Shown: positions 50,333-62,459, numbered from the stretch's first letter. The stretch is DNA of 64,000 nucleotides from Sphingomonas sp. G-3-2-10 (GCF_012927115.1 NZ_JABBFY010000002.1:310001-374000); one strand, 5' to 3'. The notes: a model not told the origin generated them from the sequence alone. Translations and numbers: made by a program.

Positions 50333-53300
50333 CGTGGTGCGAACTTCAGACGACCACGCATTATTCGTTCCTGCGCGGGGCGTCGTCGCCACAGGATCTG
50401 TTTGAGGCCGCTGCATTGGCGGGCATGCCCGCGCTCGGCATCACCGATCGCAACTCCGTGGGCGGCGTCGTGCGCGGGTTGGTCGCTGCCGAAACGATCA
50501 GCGCATTGGGCATGCCGATCCGGATGATCGCCGGTTGTCGCCTCGATCTGGTCGATGGCACCTCGCTGCTCGTCTGGCCCGAAGACCGTCCGGCATGGAG
50601 CCGCCTCACGCGCCTGCTCACGCTCGGCAAGTCCCGCGCCGATGCGCAAAAGGGCGAGAAAGGACAATGCTTCCTCCATTGGGAAGATGTCGCCGATCAC
50701 GCCGAGGGGCTCGTCGCCGCCCTTGTCCCCGGCATCGCGGACATGGGCGATCCGCTGTCGCTGCAATGGATGGCCGATATCTTCGGCAGCGATCGCGGCC
50801 ATCTCTGCCTGACGCACCACCGCCGTCCCGGCGACGCGATGCGCCTGTACATGCTCAATCAGGCCGCGATCCGTTTCGGCCTGACACCGCTCGCCACCGG
50901 CGACACGCTCTATGCCGATCCCGACAACCGCATGCTGCAGGACGTCGTCACCGCCATCCGTGAGAAATGCACGATCGACGAACTGGGTTTCCGGCGCGAG
51001 CGCAATGCAGATCGTCACCTGAAGCCGCCCGAAGAAATGGCGCGGCGGATGCGGCGCTATCCCGAGGCACTGCTGGCGGTCGAGGCCATCGCGGAACGAT
51101 GCACCTTCTCGCTCAGGGAACTGAAGCATCAATATCCCGATGAGCATGTCTTGAACGGCAAGTCGGCGCAGGAAGCCCTCCACACGCTCGCATGGAACGG
51201 CCTCAAGCAGAAGTTCGCGGGCAACCCGCCCCAACCCTATCGCGATCTGCTGACCCACGAACTCGGTCTCGTCGAGCAGATGGGATACGCGCCCTATTTC
51301 CTCACGGTGAACTCGATCGTGCAGTTCGCACTGAGCCAGCAGATCCTGTGTCAGGGCCGGGGCAGCGCCGCGAATTCGGTGATCTGCTACGTGCTCGGCA
51401 TCACCTCCATCGATCCGATCAAGCACCAGCTTCTGTTCGAACGCTTCATTTCGACCGAGCGGCACGAGCCGCCGGATATCGATGTCGATTTCGAGCATGA
51501 GCGGCGCGAGGAAGTGATCCAGTGGATCTATCAGAGCTATGGCCATGATCATGCCGCGCTGACCGCTGTCGTCAGCCGCTTCCGGTCGCGCGGCGCGCTA
51601 CGCGAAGTCGGAAAGGCGCTCGGCTTGCCCGAGGACCTGACTTCGGCTCTGTCCGGTCAGGTCTGGGGCTGGTCGAACGATGTTGACGAGAAACATGCCG
51701 ATGCGCTGAACCTCGACAAGGACGATCATCGCATCGCGCTGATGCTACAACTGGCGCGCGAACTGATCGATACGCCGCGTCATTTGTCGCAGCACCCCGG
51801 CGGCTTCTTGCTGACCCGCGACCGACTGCACGATCTGATCCCGGTAGAGCCTGCGGCGATGATCGACCGGCGCGTCGTCGAATGGGAAAAGCTCGACATC
51901 GAAGAACTCGGTTTCATGAAGGTCGATATCCTCGGCCTCGGGATGCTCGGCTGTATGCGGCGCTGCTTCGATCTGCTCGATACACGCAAGCAGGTCAGGC
52001 TCAACCTGTCATCCTCCATCCTGCAGGACGATGACGTCCCAACCTTCGAGATGATCCGGAAAGCCGACACGCTCGGCGTGTTCCAGATCGAGAGCCGGGC
52101 ACAGATGTCGATGCTGCCCCGGATGAAGCCGCTGAATTTCTACGACATCGCGATTCAGGTCGCGATCGTCCGGCCCGGTCCGATTCAGGGGAACATGGTC
52201 CATCCCTATCTGAAGCGCCGCGAGAATCCGAAGCTGGTCGATTACCCCTCGCCCGCTCTGGAGCATGTGCTCAAGAAGACGCTGGGCGTGCCGCTGTTTC
52301 AGGAACAGGCGATGCAGGTGGCGATCGTCGGCGCCGGATTCACCGCCAACGAAGCCGACAAGCTTCGCCGCGCAATGGCCAGCTTCAAGGCCGACGGCAC
52401 GATCGGCGAGTTCCGGCCCAAGCTGCTCGCGGGAATGAACGCCAACGGGATCAGCGACGAATTCGCCGAACGTCTCGTCAAGCAGATCGAGGGCTTCAGC
52501 AATTACGGCTTCCCCGAAAGCCATGCCGCCAGCTTCGCCAAGATCGCGCTGGCCTCGTCCTGGATGAAATGCCGCCATCCCGACATCTTCTGCGCGGCGC
52601 TGCTCAATTCGCAGCCGATGGGCTTCTACGCCCCCGCGCAGATCGTCCGCGATGCGCGCGAACATGGGGTCGAGATCCGCCCGGTCTGCATCAACGCCAG
52701 CCAATGGGATATGGCAGTCGAGCATGATGCTGCCCTTCCCCGCACCCGGCAGCATCCCGGCTTCTGCGGCACGCCCGAGGATTGGCAGAACCTCCTGCCG
52801 CTCCGGCTGGGCATGCGCGCCGTTAAGGGGCTGAGCGCGGAGGATGCCGGGGCCATCGTCGAAGCGCGCCTTGCCGGCACCCCCTTCACCTCGATCGAAC
52901 AGGTCTGGCGCCGTTCGAAGGTGAAACCGGTCGTGCTTGAGCATCTCGCCCGCGCCGATGCCTTTCACGCGCTCGGGCTGGACCGGCGTCAGGCCTTATG
53001 GGCGATCAAGGGACTTCGCGACGCGCCGCTGCAACTGATGTTCGAAACCGACCAGCGCAGCGGCGTGATCGCGCCGGAGGCAAATGAACCTCAGGTCATC
53101 CTGCAACCGCTCACCGACGGCCGCGAAGTGGTGGAAGATTATCGCGCCACCCAGCTGACGCTGCGTTCGCACCCCATCCACTTCCTGCGCGGCCAGCTCG
53201 CGCGGCAGGGCATCCGGCCCTGCGGCGATCTCGCGTCGGTCAAGGACGGCAGCCTCATTGAAGTCGCCGGACTGATCCTCGTGCGCCAGCGGCCCGGCAG

Positions 53301-53694
53301 CGCCAATGGCGTCGTGTTCATCACGCTGGAGGACGAGACCGGCATCGCCAACGCCATATTGTGGCGCGACCGGTTCGAGGAAAACCGCCGGACGGTGATG
53401 TCCGCGACGATGCTCGCGATCCGCGGCCGGGTGCAGAAGGAAGGGCTGGTGATCCATCTCGTCGCCGAAAGCCTGACCGACCTCACCCCGATGCTGCGCA
53501 CCATCGGCGATCTCGACCTGCCCCGCATGACGATGCCCGGCGACGGCGCGACGCATGGCGGCACGATCGACCCGCGCGACCGCCAAAGAGACGGGTTACA
53601 CCTGCCCCGCCAGCGCGCACTGGAAAGCTGGCCGCCGCGATCGGGCAATCGGGACGACGACGTCATCCCGGTGCGGTCGCACGATTTTCATTGA
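50329..53694 (+). CDS. dnaE2: error-prone DNA polymerase DnaE2
   Basis: This C-family polymerase has 1121 residues. The PHP domain begins CELQTTTHYSFLRGASSPQD. The catalytic acidic cluster is D383, D385 and D387 in PPDIDVDFEHERREEV. CQGRGSAANSVICYVLGITS, HPGGFLLTRD, GFSNYGFPESHAASFAKIAL and a C-terminal OB fold are present. It makes SOS-induced mutagenic synthesis with ImuA and ImuB. The ATG overlaps the imuB stop. A single LexA box upstream of imuA should control all three genes. Confidence 0.95.
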   Translation: MTWCELQTTTHYSFLRGASSPQDLFEAAALAGMPALGITDRNSVGGVVRGLVAAETISALGMPIRMIAGCRLDLVDGTSLLVWPEDRPAWSRLTRLLTLGKSRADAQKGEKGQCFLHWEDVADHAEGLVAALVPGIADMGDPLSLQWMADIFGSDRGHLCLTHHRRPGDAMRLYMLNQAAIRFGLTPLATGDTLYADPDNRMLQDVVTAIREKCTIDELGFRRERNADRHLKPPEEMARRMRRYPEALLAVEAIAERCTFSLRELKHQYPDEHVLNGKSAQEALHTLAWNGLKQKFAGNPPQPYRDLLTHELGLVEQMGYAPYFLTVNSIVQFALSQQILCQGRGSAANSVICYVLGITSIDPIKHQLLFERFISTERHEPPDIDVDFEHERREEVIQWIYQSYGHDHAALTAVVSRFRSRGALREVGKALGLPEDLTSALSGQVWGWSNDVDEKHADALNLDKDDHRIALMLQLARELIDTPRHLSQHPGGFLLTRDRLHDLIPVEPAAMIDRRVVEWEKLDIEELGFMKVDILGLGMLGCMRRCFDLLDTRKQVRLNLSSSILQDDDVPTFEMIRKADTLGVFQIESRAQMSMLPRMKPLNFYDIAIQVAIVRPGPIQGNMVHPYLKRRENPKLVDYPSPALEHVLKKTLGVPLFQEQAMQVAIVGAGFTANEADKLRRAMASFKADGTIGEFRPKLLAGMNANGISDEFAERLVKQIEGFSNYGFPESHAASFAKIALASSWMKCRHPDIFCAALLNSQPMGFYAPAQIVRDAREHGVEIRPVCINASQWDMAVEHDAALPRTRQHPGFCGTPEDWQNLLPLRLGMRAVKGLSAEDAGAIVEARLAGTPFTSIEQVWRRSKVKPVVLEHLARADAFHALGLDRRQALWAIKGLRDAPLQLMFETDQRSGVIAPEANEPQVILQPLTDGREVVEDYRATQLTLRSHPIHFLRGQLARQGIRPCGDLASVKDGSLIEVAGLILVRQRPGSANGVVFITLEDETGIANAILWRDRFEENRRTVMSATMLAIRGRVQKEGLVIHLVAESLTDLTPMLRTIGDLDLPRMTMPGDGATHGGTIDPRDRQRDGLHLPRQRALESWPPRSGNRDDDVIPVRSHDFH

Positions 53695-53699
53695 ATCCC

Positions 53700-54221
53700 A
53701 TGATCGGGGACCGGCCACTCTCCCTGATGATCAAGCCGCCCGCGCGCCAGACGCGAGCGATTGCCGAACGTCGCCGCCAACTCGACATCGATGAGCGCTA
53801 TGGGGACGATCGCTTCCACCTGACCTTCCTGCCGCTCGGCGATACGCGCGATGTCCCGGAGACGGCAATCGAACTGCTTCATCAGGCGATCTGCGCCGCA
53901 GACCTTGAGCCCTTCCCCATCGAACTCGCCCGGCTGAGCGGCAACGCGATGCAAGTCGGCAAGGGGGCCGCGAACATGTGCCGCGTCCAACAGCGGCTGG
54001 TCCGTCAACTGCTGGCGCTGGGCATGGCGCTCCCCGACTATCGCCTGCGCCCGCACCTGTCGCTCACCTATGGCGAGCGCTCGAACCGGAGTGCTCGCTT
54101 TCCGCCGATCGCGTGGCACGCCGATCGCCTGCTGCTGATCCGCAGCATTCATGGCGAAGGCCGCCACGAGCCGGTCCGCGAATGGCGGCTGACTCCTCGC
54201 CAGGGCGTATTCGACTTCTAA
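53700..54221 (+). CDS. 2H phosphoesterase superfamily protein (2'-5' RNA ligase/LigT-like)
   Basis: The product has 173 residues. The two signature motifs are H40-x-T42 in FHLTFLPLGD and H119-x-S121 in RPHLSLTYGE, as in 2H phosphoesterases that open 2',3'-cyclic phosphates. It starts 5 bases after the dnaE2 stop with no good Shine-Dalgarno, so it is probably translated by coupling and induced with the SOS cassette. That placement is not a standard part of the imuAB-dnaE2 cassette. The substrate is unknown. Confidence 0.8.
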   Translation: MIGDRPLSLMIKPPARQTRAIAERRRQLDIDERYGDDRFHLTFLPLGDTRDVPETAIELLHQAICAADLEPFPIELARLSGNAMQVGKGAANMCRVQQRLVRQLLALGMALPDYRLRPHLSLTYGERSNRSARFPPIAWHADRLLLIRSIHGEGRHEPVREWRLTPRQGVFDF

Positions 54222-54225
54222 CCGC

Positions 54226-54666
54226 TCAGCTGCCGTTACGCCGCATCGGTCGTCCACGGCCGATCTGACGTGCCGCACCGTGGCTCAAGCGCGTTTCGAA
54301 ACATTCCAGTTGGAGCCCGGCATCTTGATCACCCAGTTCAGCCCCGCGGTGCAACCATGACCGGTAGCCCTGCAGATCGCCGATGTTGAACAGCGACATC
54401 GCCATGTTTTGCGCCGCGAAACGGGCATATTCGCCCCCTAAGCGCCATACCCGCCGATAGAGCCACGCAGGATCGCCGACGCGCGCGGCCGATCCCAGAT
54501 CGGCCCGCGAATTGTCCTGCGTGAAGACCCCCGCCAGACGAAGCATCGCGCGGTGATGCTTTCGCAACGCAAGGCCCCGGAGGATCGGCATATAGAGTCC
54601 GTTAAGGCGACCTTCGCTGATCGCTTCGGCACGGTCGTAAAGCCGATCCTCCCGGTCCGGTTTCAC
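54226..54666 (-). CDS. Sel1/TPR-like hypothetical protein
   Basis: The product has 146 residues from a GTG at 54666 that overlaps the stop of the upstream FAH-family gene (GTGA). Helical pairs such as LYMPILRGLALRKHHRAMLR, DPAWLYRRVWRLGGEYARFA and QNMAMSLFNIGDLQGYRSWL, with HRGAELGDQDAGLQLE, look like Sel1-type repeats. The end is Arg/Gly-rich. No function is assigned. It converges on the 2H phosphoesterase gene with 4 bases between the stops. Confidence 0.65.
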   Translation of the reverse strand: MKPDREDRLYDRAEAISEGRLNGLYMPILRGLALRKHHRAMLRLAGVFTQDNSRADLGSAARVGDPAWLYRRVWRLGGEYARFAAQNMAMSLFNIGDLQGYRSWLHRGAELGDQDAGLQLECFETRLSHGAARQIGRGRPMRRNGS

Positions 54667-55670
54667 CCCACCACCACCGTCTGCTCGATCACGCCGAAGA
54701 TCGGGTGGTGCTTGTCGTCCTCGGCCCAGATTCGGACGGTGTCGCCTGCCTTGAGGAACGGCGTCTCGGGCTTGCCGCGCAGGATCGTCTCCACGGTGCG
54801 GACTTCGGCGAGGCACGAATAGCCCACGCCGCCATCGGCGATCGGCTTGCCCGGGCCGCCGTCGCTGTCGCGGTTCGAGACCGTGCCCGATCCGATGATC
54901 GTGCCGGCGCCCAGCGCGCGGGTCTTGGCGGCGTGCGCGATCAGCGTGCCGAAATCGAAGGTCATGTCCTCGCCCGCTTCGGCGCGGCCGAAGGGCTGGC
55001 CGTTGAGGTCGACCATCAGCTTGCGGTGCAGCTTGCCGTCCTTCCACCAATCGCCCAGCGCGTCGGGCGTCACGAACACCGGCGAGAAGGCGCTCGCCGG
55101 CTTGGACTGGAAGAAGCCGAAGCCCTTGGCCAGTTCGCCCGGGATCAGGTTGCGCAGCGACACGTCGTTGGTCAGGCCCACCAGCCGCACCGCCGCCAGC
55201 GCCTCGTCGCGAGTCGCGCCCAGCGGCACGTCGCCGGTCACCACCACCACTTCGGCTTCGAGGTCGCAGCCCCAGGCTTCGTCGCGCAGCGGGATCGCGT
55301 CGCGCGGGCCCAGGAACCCGTCCGAACCGCCCTGATACATCAGCGGATCGTGCCAGAAGCTGTCCGGCATCTCGGCATTGCGCGCCTGACGCACCAGCGC
55401 GACATGGTTCACATAGGCCGATCCGTCGGCCCATTGATAAGCGCGCGGCAGCGGCGCGGCGGCCTGGCGCTCGTGGAAACGCAGCATCGGGATCGTCTCA
55501 TGCTCCAGATCGGTCTGGAGGTTGCGCAGGTCGCCTTCGACCTGATCCCAGTCGTCGAGCGCAGCCTGCAAGGTCGGCGCGATCGCGGTGGCGTCGGCGC
55601 ACCAGGCGAGGTCGTTGGATACAACCACGAGCTTTCCGTCGCGGCCCTGCTTGAGACTGGCTAGTTTCAT
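54663..55670 (-). CDS. fumarylacetoacetate hydrolase family protein
   Basis: The product has 335 residues. The FAH fold has the metal motif in DEAWGCDLEAEVVVVTGDVP (the Asp/Glu pair at the family's E-x-E position), QSKPASAFSPVFVTPDALGD, RAEAGEDMTFDFGTLIAHAA and GSGTVSNRDSDGGPGKPIAD, closest to fumarylacetoacetases of tyrosine/homogentisate breakdown rather than to small FAHD1 proteins. The rest of that pathway is not in the window. It cleaves a C-C bond in a beta-diketone acid. Confidence 0.88.
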   Translation of the reverse strand: MKLASLKQGRDGKLVVVSNDLAWCADATAIAPTLQAALDDWDQVEGDLRNLQTDLEHETIPMLRFHERQAAAPLPRAYQWADGSAYVNHVALVRQARNAEMPDSFWHDPLMYQGGSDGFLGPRDAIPLRDEAWGCDLEAEVVVVTGDVPLGATRDEALAAVRLVGLTNDVSLRNLIPGELAKGFGFFQSKPASAFSPVFVTPDALGDWWKDGKLHRKLMVDLNGQPFGRAEAGEDMTFDFGTLIAHAAKTRALGAGTIIGSGTVSNRDSDGGPGKPIADGGVGYSCLAEVRTVETILRGKPETPFLKAGDTVRIWAEDDKHHPIFGVIEQTVVVG

Positions 55671-55760
55671 TTGTTACGATCTCCTCGCGCCTCTCCATAG
55701 CCAGCATCGCCGATATGTCGAGCGGTTGACAGCCCCGTCGTCACCCGCAACGCTCGAACC

Positions 55761-58700
55761 ATGCGTTCCGGACCGGTATTTCTCGATCACCACGGCGAAA
55801 TGGCCCGGCGAATCCGCGAGCTGGACTGGTCCGCTCATCCGCTGGGTGTGCCGGAAAGCTGGCCAACACCGTTGCGCTTCGCGCTCGATACGGCGCTGGG
55901 ATCGACCTTTCCTACCGCGATCTACTGGGGACCGGACTTCCATCTGCTCTACAATGACGCCTGGGCGCCGATCCCGGCCGAGCGGCATCCGCAAGCACTG
56001 GGCAGGCCCGCCGCGGAGATCTGGCCCGAAATCTGGGACGTGGTCGGCCCGCAGATGCGCGACGCGGTGGAGAGCGGACAGGGCTTCGCGGCCTATGACC
56101 AGCTGCTCCGCATGGCGCGCGGCGGCGAGCTTCGCGACACATGGTGGAACTACAGCTTCACGCCGATTCGCGACGAGGACGGCGCAGTGCTCGGCCTGCT
56201 TAATCAGGGCAACGAAACGACTCGCTTCGTACTGGCCGAACGGCAACGCGGCGCCGAAGTCGACCGGCTGCGCGCGATGTTCGAACAGGCGCCGGCCGCG
56301 GTCGCCCTGCTCGCGGGTCCCGACCATATCTTCGAGATCGCCAATCCGGCGTATCTGGAGCTGATCGGCCGGCGCGAAGTGCTGGGGCAGAAGCTGGCTG
56401 ACGCCCTGCCCGAAGTCGTCGCGCAGGGATTCGTCGATCTGCTCGATCAGGTGTTCCGCTCGGGTGAAGCCTTTCGCGCGTCGGGCACCGCAGTGTCGCT
56501 CCAGCGTACGCCCGGCGCCGATCCGGAGACGCGCTTCCTCGATTTCGTCTATCAGCCGATCCGCGATGCCGATGGCGCGACCATTGCCATCTTCGTCGAA
56601 GCGGCCGACGTCACCGAACGCACCCGCGCGGAGGAAGAACTGCGCCGCAGTCAGGAGCGGCTCAAGCTCGCGCTCGACGCGTCGCTGGGCGTCGGCACAT
56701 GGGATTGGGATTTCTCCACCGGACTGGTGACCGGCGACGAAAGCTTTTCCCGGCTGTTCGGCGTCTCGCCCGAGCGGCTCGCGGCCGGTCAGGGGTCGAT
56801 GGACCGCTTCTTCGACTATGTGCATCCCGACGATCGCGAAGCCGTGCGCGAAGCGATCCGCGAGTCGGTCGAGCACGCCGCGCCCTATTCGGTCGAATAC
56901 CGGATCCGGCGCAGCGACGGCCAACCCCGCTGGATCAGCGCGCAGGGCCGGTGCCATTTCGGCGCGGACGGCAAGCCGGCGCGCTTCTCCGGTCTCAGCT
57001 TCGACGTCACCGAACGCCGCAATGCCGAGGAAGTCGCGCGCGCCACCGCCGAGGAATTGCGGCGCGCGACGGAGGCACAGGCCTTCATCTATTCGCTGGC
57101 CGAGCAGCAACGCAGCCTCGACACACCCGACGCGATCATGCGCCTCACCGCCGCGGCGCTGGCCCGGCGGCTGAGCCTCGACCGTGTCGGCTTCTACCGC
57201 GTGTTCGGCGACGGGATCATCCAGTTCGGCCCGAGCTGGGTCAGCGGCAAGCTGCCCCCGCTGACCGGCACCATGCCCCCCGAGCAGGTCGCCTACACCT
57301 CGCAACGCTACCGCAAGGGGCAGACGGTCGTGATGCGCGACACCGCCGTCGAGCATCCCGACGAAGCCGTGCGCCGCATCTCGCCCGCCGGGATCGGCGT
57401 GCCCCTGCTGCGCAACGGCATCTGGGTGGCGACCCTCTACGTCAACAGCGCCGAGCCGCGGAACTGGACCGACGAGGAAGTGCGCTTCGTCGAAGGCGCC
57501 GCCGAGATTTCGTGGGACGCGGTGGAGCGCGTCGGCGCGACCCAGGCGTTGCGCGAGAGCGAGGAGAAATTCCGCGCGATCGCCAATTCGATCGACCAGA
57601 TGGTCTGGTCGACCCGGCCCGACGGCTATCACGATTATTATAACGACCGCTGGTACGAATATACCGGCGTGCCGCCCGGCAGCACCGACGGCGAGGCGTG
57701 GAATGGCATGTTCCACCCCGAGGATCAGGAACGCGCCTGGGCAGTGTGGCGCGCGTGCCTCGAAACCGGCGATCATTATCGCATCGAATATCGCCTGCGG
57801 CACCGCAGCGGCGACTATCGCTGGGTGCTGGGCAGCGCCCAGCCGGTGCGCGACGAGGCGGGCACGATCACCCGCTGGTTCGGCACCTGCACCGATATCC
57901 AGGATATCGTCGACGCCCGCGAAGTGCTCGCCCGGTCGCGCGGCGAACTCGAACGCGCCGTCGAGGAGCGCACGCGGCAGCTGATGGCCGCCGAGCAGCA
58001 ATTGCGTCAGGCGCAGAAGATGGAAGCGGTGGGCCAGCTGACGGGCGGGATCGCACACGACTTCAACAATATGCTCGCGGTGGTGATCGGCGCGCTCGAC
58101 CTGATGGAGCGGCGGATCGGGCAGGGCCGCACCGATATCGAGCGCTATGTGACCGCCGCGCGCGACGGTGCCACCCGCGCCGCGGCGCTGACCCAGCGGC
58201 TGCTCGCCTTTTCGCGCCAGCAGCCGCTCGCTCCCGTCGCGGTCGACGCCAATCGCACCATCTCGGAAATGACCGAGCTGCTCGTCCGCACGCTGGGCGA
58301 GGATGTGAAGATCGAGACGCGGCTGCCCGGCCGCCTCCGCCATGCGATGGCCGATCCGAACCAGCTGGAGAACATGATCCTCAACCTCGCGGTCAATGCA
58401 CGCGACGCGATGCCCGAGGGCGGCCTGCTGATCATCGAGACCGACAATTGCACGATCGACGGCGGCGAAGCGATCGCGTTCGGGATCGCGGCGGGCGACT
58501 ATGTGATGATCGCGGTGGCAGATACCGGCGTCGGCATGGCCAGCGAAGTGGCCGCGCGCGCCTTCGATCCTTTCTTCACCACCAAGGGTGTCGGCAAGGG
58601 CACCGGTCTGGGGCTCAGCCAGGTCTTCGGCTTCGCGCGCCAGTCGGGCGGGCATGTCCGCATCGATTCGGAACCCGGCGAAGGGACGATCGTCCGCGTC

Positions 58701-59126
58701 TATCTGCCGGTCCATGACGGCGACCTCGCCGAATCGGAGCACGCCGCGGGCCCCGTCGAGCTGCCGCGAGGAACGCCGGACGAGATCGTGCTGGTGGTGG
58801 AGGACGAGGAACGCGTCCGCAATTACTCGGTCGAGGCGCTGCGCGAGCTTGGCTACACCGTTCTCGACGCCGCCGACGGCCCCGCCGCGTTGCGCATCAT
58901 CGAGAGCGGCCAGCCGGTCACCCTGCTCTTCACCGATATCGTCATGCCCGAGATGACCGGCCGCGAACTGGCCGCCCGCGCCGCGCGCAAGCTGCCCGGC
59001 CTCAAGCTGCTCTTCACCAGCGGCTATACTCGCGAAGCCGCCGGCACCGAGGCCGATACGGTGCTCGCCAAGCCATTTTCGCTCGACCAGCTCGCCGTCC
59101 GCATCCGCGCCGCGCTCGACGGCTGA
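55761..59126 (+). CDS. hybrid sensor histidine kinase (PAS, GAF, HisKA, HATPase, receiver)
   Basis: The product is a 1121-residue cytoplasmic kinase with no membrane helix. It begins with a PAS-like region ([40 protein letters not shown]), followed by further PAS domains ([55 protein letters not shown]), a GAF domain near 440-590, the phospho-acceptor H766 in [16 protein letters not shown], an ATPase domain and a C-terminal receiver with D1059 in [16 protein letters not shown]. The signal is unknown. No Shine-Dalgarno precedes the ATG; TTGACA at 55726-55731 is a candidate -35. Confidence 0.9.
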   Translation: MRSGPVFLDHHGEMARRIRELDWSAHPLGVPESWPTPLRFALDTALGSTFPTAIYWGPDFHLLYNDAWAPIPAERHPQALGRPAAEIWPEIWDVVGPQMRDAVESGQGFAAYDQLLRMARGGELRDTWWNYSFTPIRDEDGAVLGLLNQGNETTRFVLAERQRGAEVDRLRAMFEQAPAAVALLAGPDHIFEIANPAYLELIGRREVLGQKLADALPEVVAQGFVDLLDQVFRSGEAFRASGTAVSLQRTPGADPETRFLDFVYQPIRDADGATIAIFVEAADVTERTRAEEELRRSQERLKLALDASLGVGTWDWDFSTGLVTGDESFSRLFGVSPERLAAGQGSMDRFFDYVHPDDREAVREAIRESVEHAAPYSVEYRIRRSDGQPRWISAQGRCHFGADGKPARFSGLSFDVTERRNAEEVARATAEELRRATEAQAFIYSLAEQQRSLDTPDAIMRLTAAALARRLSLDRVGFYRVFGDGIIQFGPSWVSGKLPPLTGTMPPEQVAYTSQRYRKGQTVVMRDTAVEHPDEAVRRISPAGIGVPLLRNGIWVATLYVNSAEPRNWTDEEVRFVEGAAEISWDAVERVGATQALRESEEKFRAIANSIDQMVWSTRPDGYHDYYNDRWYEYTGVPPGSTDGEAWNGMFHPEDQERAWAVWRACLETGDHYRIEYRLRHRSGDYRWVLGSAQPVRDEAGTITRWFGTCTDIQDIVDAREVLARSRGELERAVEERTRQLMAAEQQLRQAQKMEAVGQLTGGIAHDFNNMLAVVIGALDLMERRIGQGRTDIERYVTAARDGATRAAALTQRLLAFSRQQPLAPVAVDANRTISEMTELLVRTLGEDVKIETRLPGRLRHAMADPNQLENMILNLAVNARDAMPEGGLLIIETDNCTIDGGEAIAFGIAAGDYVMIAVADTGVGMASEVAARAFDPFFTTKGVGKGTGLGLSQVFGFARQSGGHVRIDSEPGEGTIVRVYLPVHDGDLAESEHAAGPVELPRGTPDEIVLVVEDEERVRNYSVEALRELGYTVLDAADGPAALRIIESGQPVTLLFTDIVMPEMTGRELAARAARKLPGLKLLFTSGYTREAAGTEADTVLAKPFSLDQLAVRIRAALDG

Positions 59127-59271
59127 ACCAAACCCTCTTGACTGGCGCGCGTCATGCGGCCATTCGCGCCGCGGCTTCGGGCGGTGCCCCTGGCGACCAC
59201 GTACCACCCATGCCGCCGAGTCCTGTCGAAGGGCGGCTTTGGGTCCGCCCGGCAGGCGGAGACGTGTATTC

Positions 59272-60561
<1,290 letters not shown>

Positions 60562-60624
60562 CCGGCGGAAGTCGACACCAACTATACACTATCGGGGCGA
60601 GGCCAAGTCGATCTGGCTTGACCG

Positions 60625-60646
60625 TGCTCCGGCGCAGGCCGGAGCA
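60625..60646. repeat. perfect GC-rich palindrome downstream of purA
   Basis: TGCTCCGGC-gcag-GCCGGAGCA, 9-bp arms, 63 bases after the purA stop. Its TCCGG/CCGGA vocabulary continues to about 60700 (TTCGCCGGAGCGAAGC), so the 222-base gap seems to hold a repeat cluster rather than a gene. Confidence 0.6.
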
Positions 60647-60722
60647 TTGGCCTTGCAGAGTCGCACCTTCCAAGGCTTCTGCCTTCGCCGGAGCGAAGCA
60701 ATGGCTTCAGCGGGACTTCAAA

Positions 60723-60748
60723 GAGCGGCCGGGCATCTCCGGCCGCTC
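60723..60748. terminator. hairpin between convergent purA and small-protein genes
   Basis: GAGCGGCCGG-gcatct-CCGGCCGCTC is a perfect 10-bp stem followed on the plus strand by GATTTC and on the minus strand by TTTGAAG. It could serve as a shared terminator for purA (plus) and the gene ending at 60784 (minus). Confidence 0.6.
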
Positions 60749-60783
60749 GATTTCATCAGTCCAAATCCAACGTTGCAAGCCGC

Positions 60784-61008
60784 TTAGCGGCCCGGCGGCG
60801 CGGGTTGGGGCGAGGGCTCGCCCGTCGGGCTGGGCAGCGGCGACGGCAGCGGGCCCGGTCCCGGCGTGGGGCTTTCGGTCGGGGTCGGCGTGGGCGCGGG
60901 AACGATAGTCGCGCCGTGGTTCGAATGGCCTTGGGTCGGCGCGTTCTGGGCGATGGCGACGCTCGCGCCGCACAGGGCGGTCAGGCCGATGATGATCCGG
61001 GTACGCAT
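60784..61008 (-). CDS. small secreted Pro-rich protein
   Basis: The product has 74 residues from ATG 61008 with GGAGG upstream. A signal peptide (TRIIIGLTALCGASVAIAQ) is followed by NAPTQGHSNHG and then almost pure Pro/Thr/Ser/Gly/Glu (TPTPTESPTPGPGPLPSPLP). The mature part is likely unfolded. It could be an envelope linker or attachment peptide. No family recognised. The frame extends to 61113 but similarity to a signal peptide begins only at 61008. Confidence 0.55.
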   Translation of the reverse strand: MRTRIIIGLTALCGASVAIAQNAPTQGHSNHGATIVPAPTPTPTESPTPGPGPLPSPLPSPTGEPSPQPAPPGR

Positions 61009-61102
61009 GGGATTCCTCCGGGACGGGGTGTCCATGAAGACAAGCCCGCAGCGGCGCCGAGCGTTCCGTCCCTCGACGCAGCCCTGCCGCGCCCGGTCGT
61101 AT

Positions 61103-61384
61103 TCAGGCGGCAAACTCGCGCGCCAGCGCCACGACCTTGTCGTAGAGCTCGCCCGACACCGCCGTTCCGGCGAGCTTCACCGCATGATTGACCCGCGCGG
61201 TCACCTGCGCGCCCTTCGCCCGCGCGCGCAGCAGGTCGCGGATATCGTCACGCGAGACTTCGTCGCTGCCCGAGGCGATCGAGATCAGCATCGAAGCGAG
61301 GTGATGCTGGTCGCGGTCCGCATTCAACCGTGCCTTCCGTCCCGCGAAGATCGAGCCGAGCAGGCCGGTTGCGCCACCGAACAC
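61103..61384 (-). CDS. hypothetical protein (93 aa)
   Basis: The 93-residue product starts MFGGATGLLGSIFAGRKARL and continues with helical DQHHLASMLISIASGSDEVS, RDDIRDLLRARAKGAQVTAR and VKLAGTAVSGELYDKVVALA. No metal or catalytic motif is seen, and no family is named. It begins 7 bases after the aroC stop on the same strand, so it is likely in that operon. Confidence 0.6.
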   Translation of the reverse strand: MFGGATGLLGSIFAGRKARLNADRDQHHLASMLISIASGSDEVSRDDIRDLLRARAKGAQVTARVNHAVKLAGTAVSGELYDKVVALAREFAA

Positions 61385-61391
61385 CTACGCA

Positions 61392-62459
61392 TCAGCCACA
61401 TTGCGCGCGGTGGAGCAGCTTCTGATCGGCCAGAACCAGCGCCATCATCGCTTCGACCACCGGCGCGCCGCGAATGCCAACGCACGGATCATGGCGGCCC
61501 TTGGTCATGATCTCGGCGGCATTACCCTCGCGGTCGATCGTCTCGACCGGCGTCAGGATCGAACTGGTCGGCTTGAACGCCACGCGCAGCGTCACCGGCT
61601 GACCGGTCGAGATCCCGCCGGTGATCCCGCCTGCATGGTTGGCGAGGAATTCGGGATGGTTGGTGCCCGGCCGCATCGCGTCGGCATTCTCTTCGCCCGA
61701 AAGCAAAGCCGCGCCGAAACCGTCGCCGATCTCGACGCCCTTCACCGCGTTGATCGACATCGCCGCCGCTGCCAGTTCGCTGTCCAGCTTGGCATAGAGC
61801 GGCGCGCCCCAGCCGGCAGGCACGCCGGTCGCTTCGCACGCGATCACCGCGCCGAGCGACGATCCGGCCTTGCGCGCCTTGTCGACCAGCGCCTCCCAGC
61901 GCATCGCCGCTGCGGCATCGGGGCAGAAGAACGGATTGCGGTCGATCTCGGCGGCATCGAAATTGCCCGGATCGATGCGGTCGCCGCCGATCGATTCCAC
62001 CCATGCGCGGATCTTCACTTCCGGGATCACCAGCCGCGCGACCCCGCCCGCCGCGACTCGCGCCGCCGTTTCGCGCGCCGAGGAACGCCCGCCGCCGCGA
62101 TAGTCGCGAAAGCCGTATTTGGCGTCATAGGCATAATCGGCATGGCCGGGGCGATAGGCCTTGGCGACCTCCGAATAATCCTTCGAACGCTGGTCGACAT
62201 TCTCGATCATCAGGCTGATCGGCGTGCCGGTGGTGCGCCCTTCGAACACGCCGGAGAGGATGCGGACCTGATCGGGCTCCTGCCGCTGGGTGGTGAAGCG
62301 CGAGGTGCCCGGGCGGCGCTTGTCGAGGAACGGCTGAAGGTCGGCTTCGCTCAGCGCCAGTCCCGGCGGGCACCCGTCGACGACCGCGCCCAGCGCCGGC
62401 CCGTGGCTCTCCCCCCAGGTGGTGAAGCGGAAGACTCGTCCGAAGGTATTGAAGCTCAT
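61392..62459 (-). CDS. aroC: chorismate synthase
   Basis: AroC (355 residues) makes chorismate from EPSP using reduced FMN, the last common step of aromatic amino acid synthesis. [80 protein letters not shown] and [20 protein letters not shown] are canonical. The start overlaps the GNAT stop (ATGA). It supplies the substrate of the chorismate mutase encoded at 688-975, though the two genes are far apart. Confidence 0.97.
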   Translation of the reverse strand: MSFNTFGRVFRFTTWGESHGPALGAVVDGCPPGLALSEADLQPFLDKRRPGTSRFTTQRQEPDQVRILSGVFEGRTTGTPISLMIENVDQRSKDYSEVAKAYRPGHADYAYDAKYGFRDYRGGGRSSARETAARVAAGGVARLVIPEVKIRAWVESIGGDRIDPGNFDAAEIDRNPFFCPDAAAAMRWEALVDKARKAGSSLGAVIACEATGVPAGWGAPLYAKLDSELAAAAMSINAVKGVEIGDGFGAALLSGEENADAMRPGTNHPEFLANHAGGITGGISTGQPVTLRVAFKPTSSILTPVETIDREGNAAEIMTKGRHDPCVGIRGAPVVEAMMALVLADQKLLHRAQCG

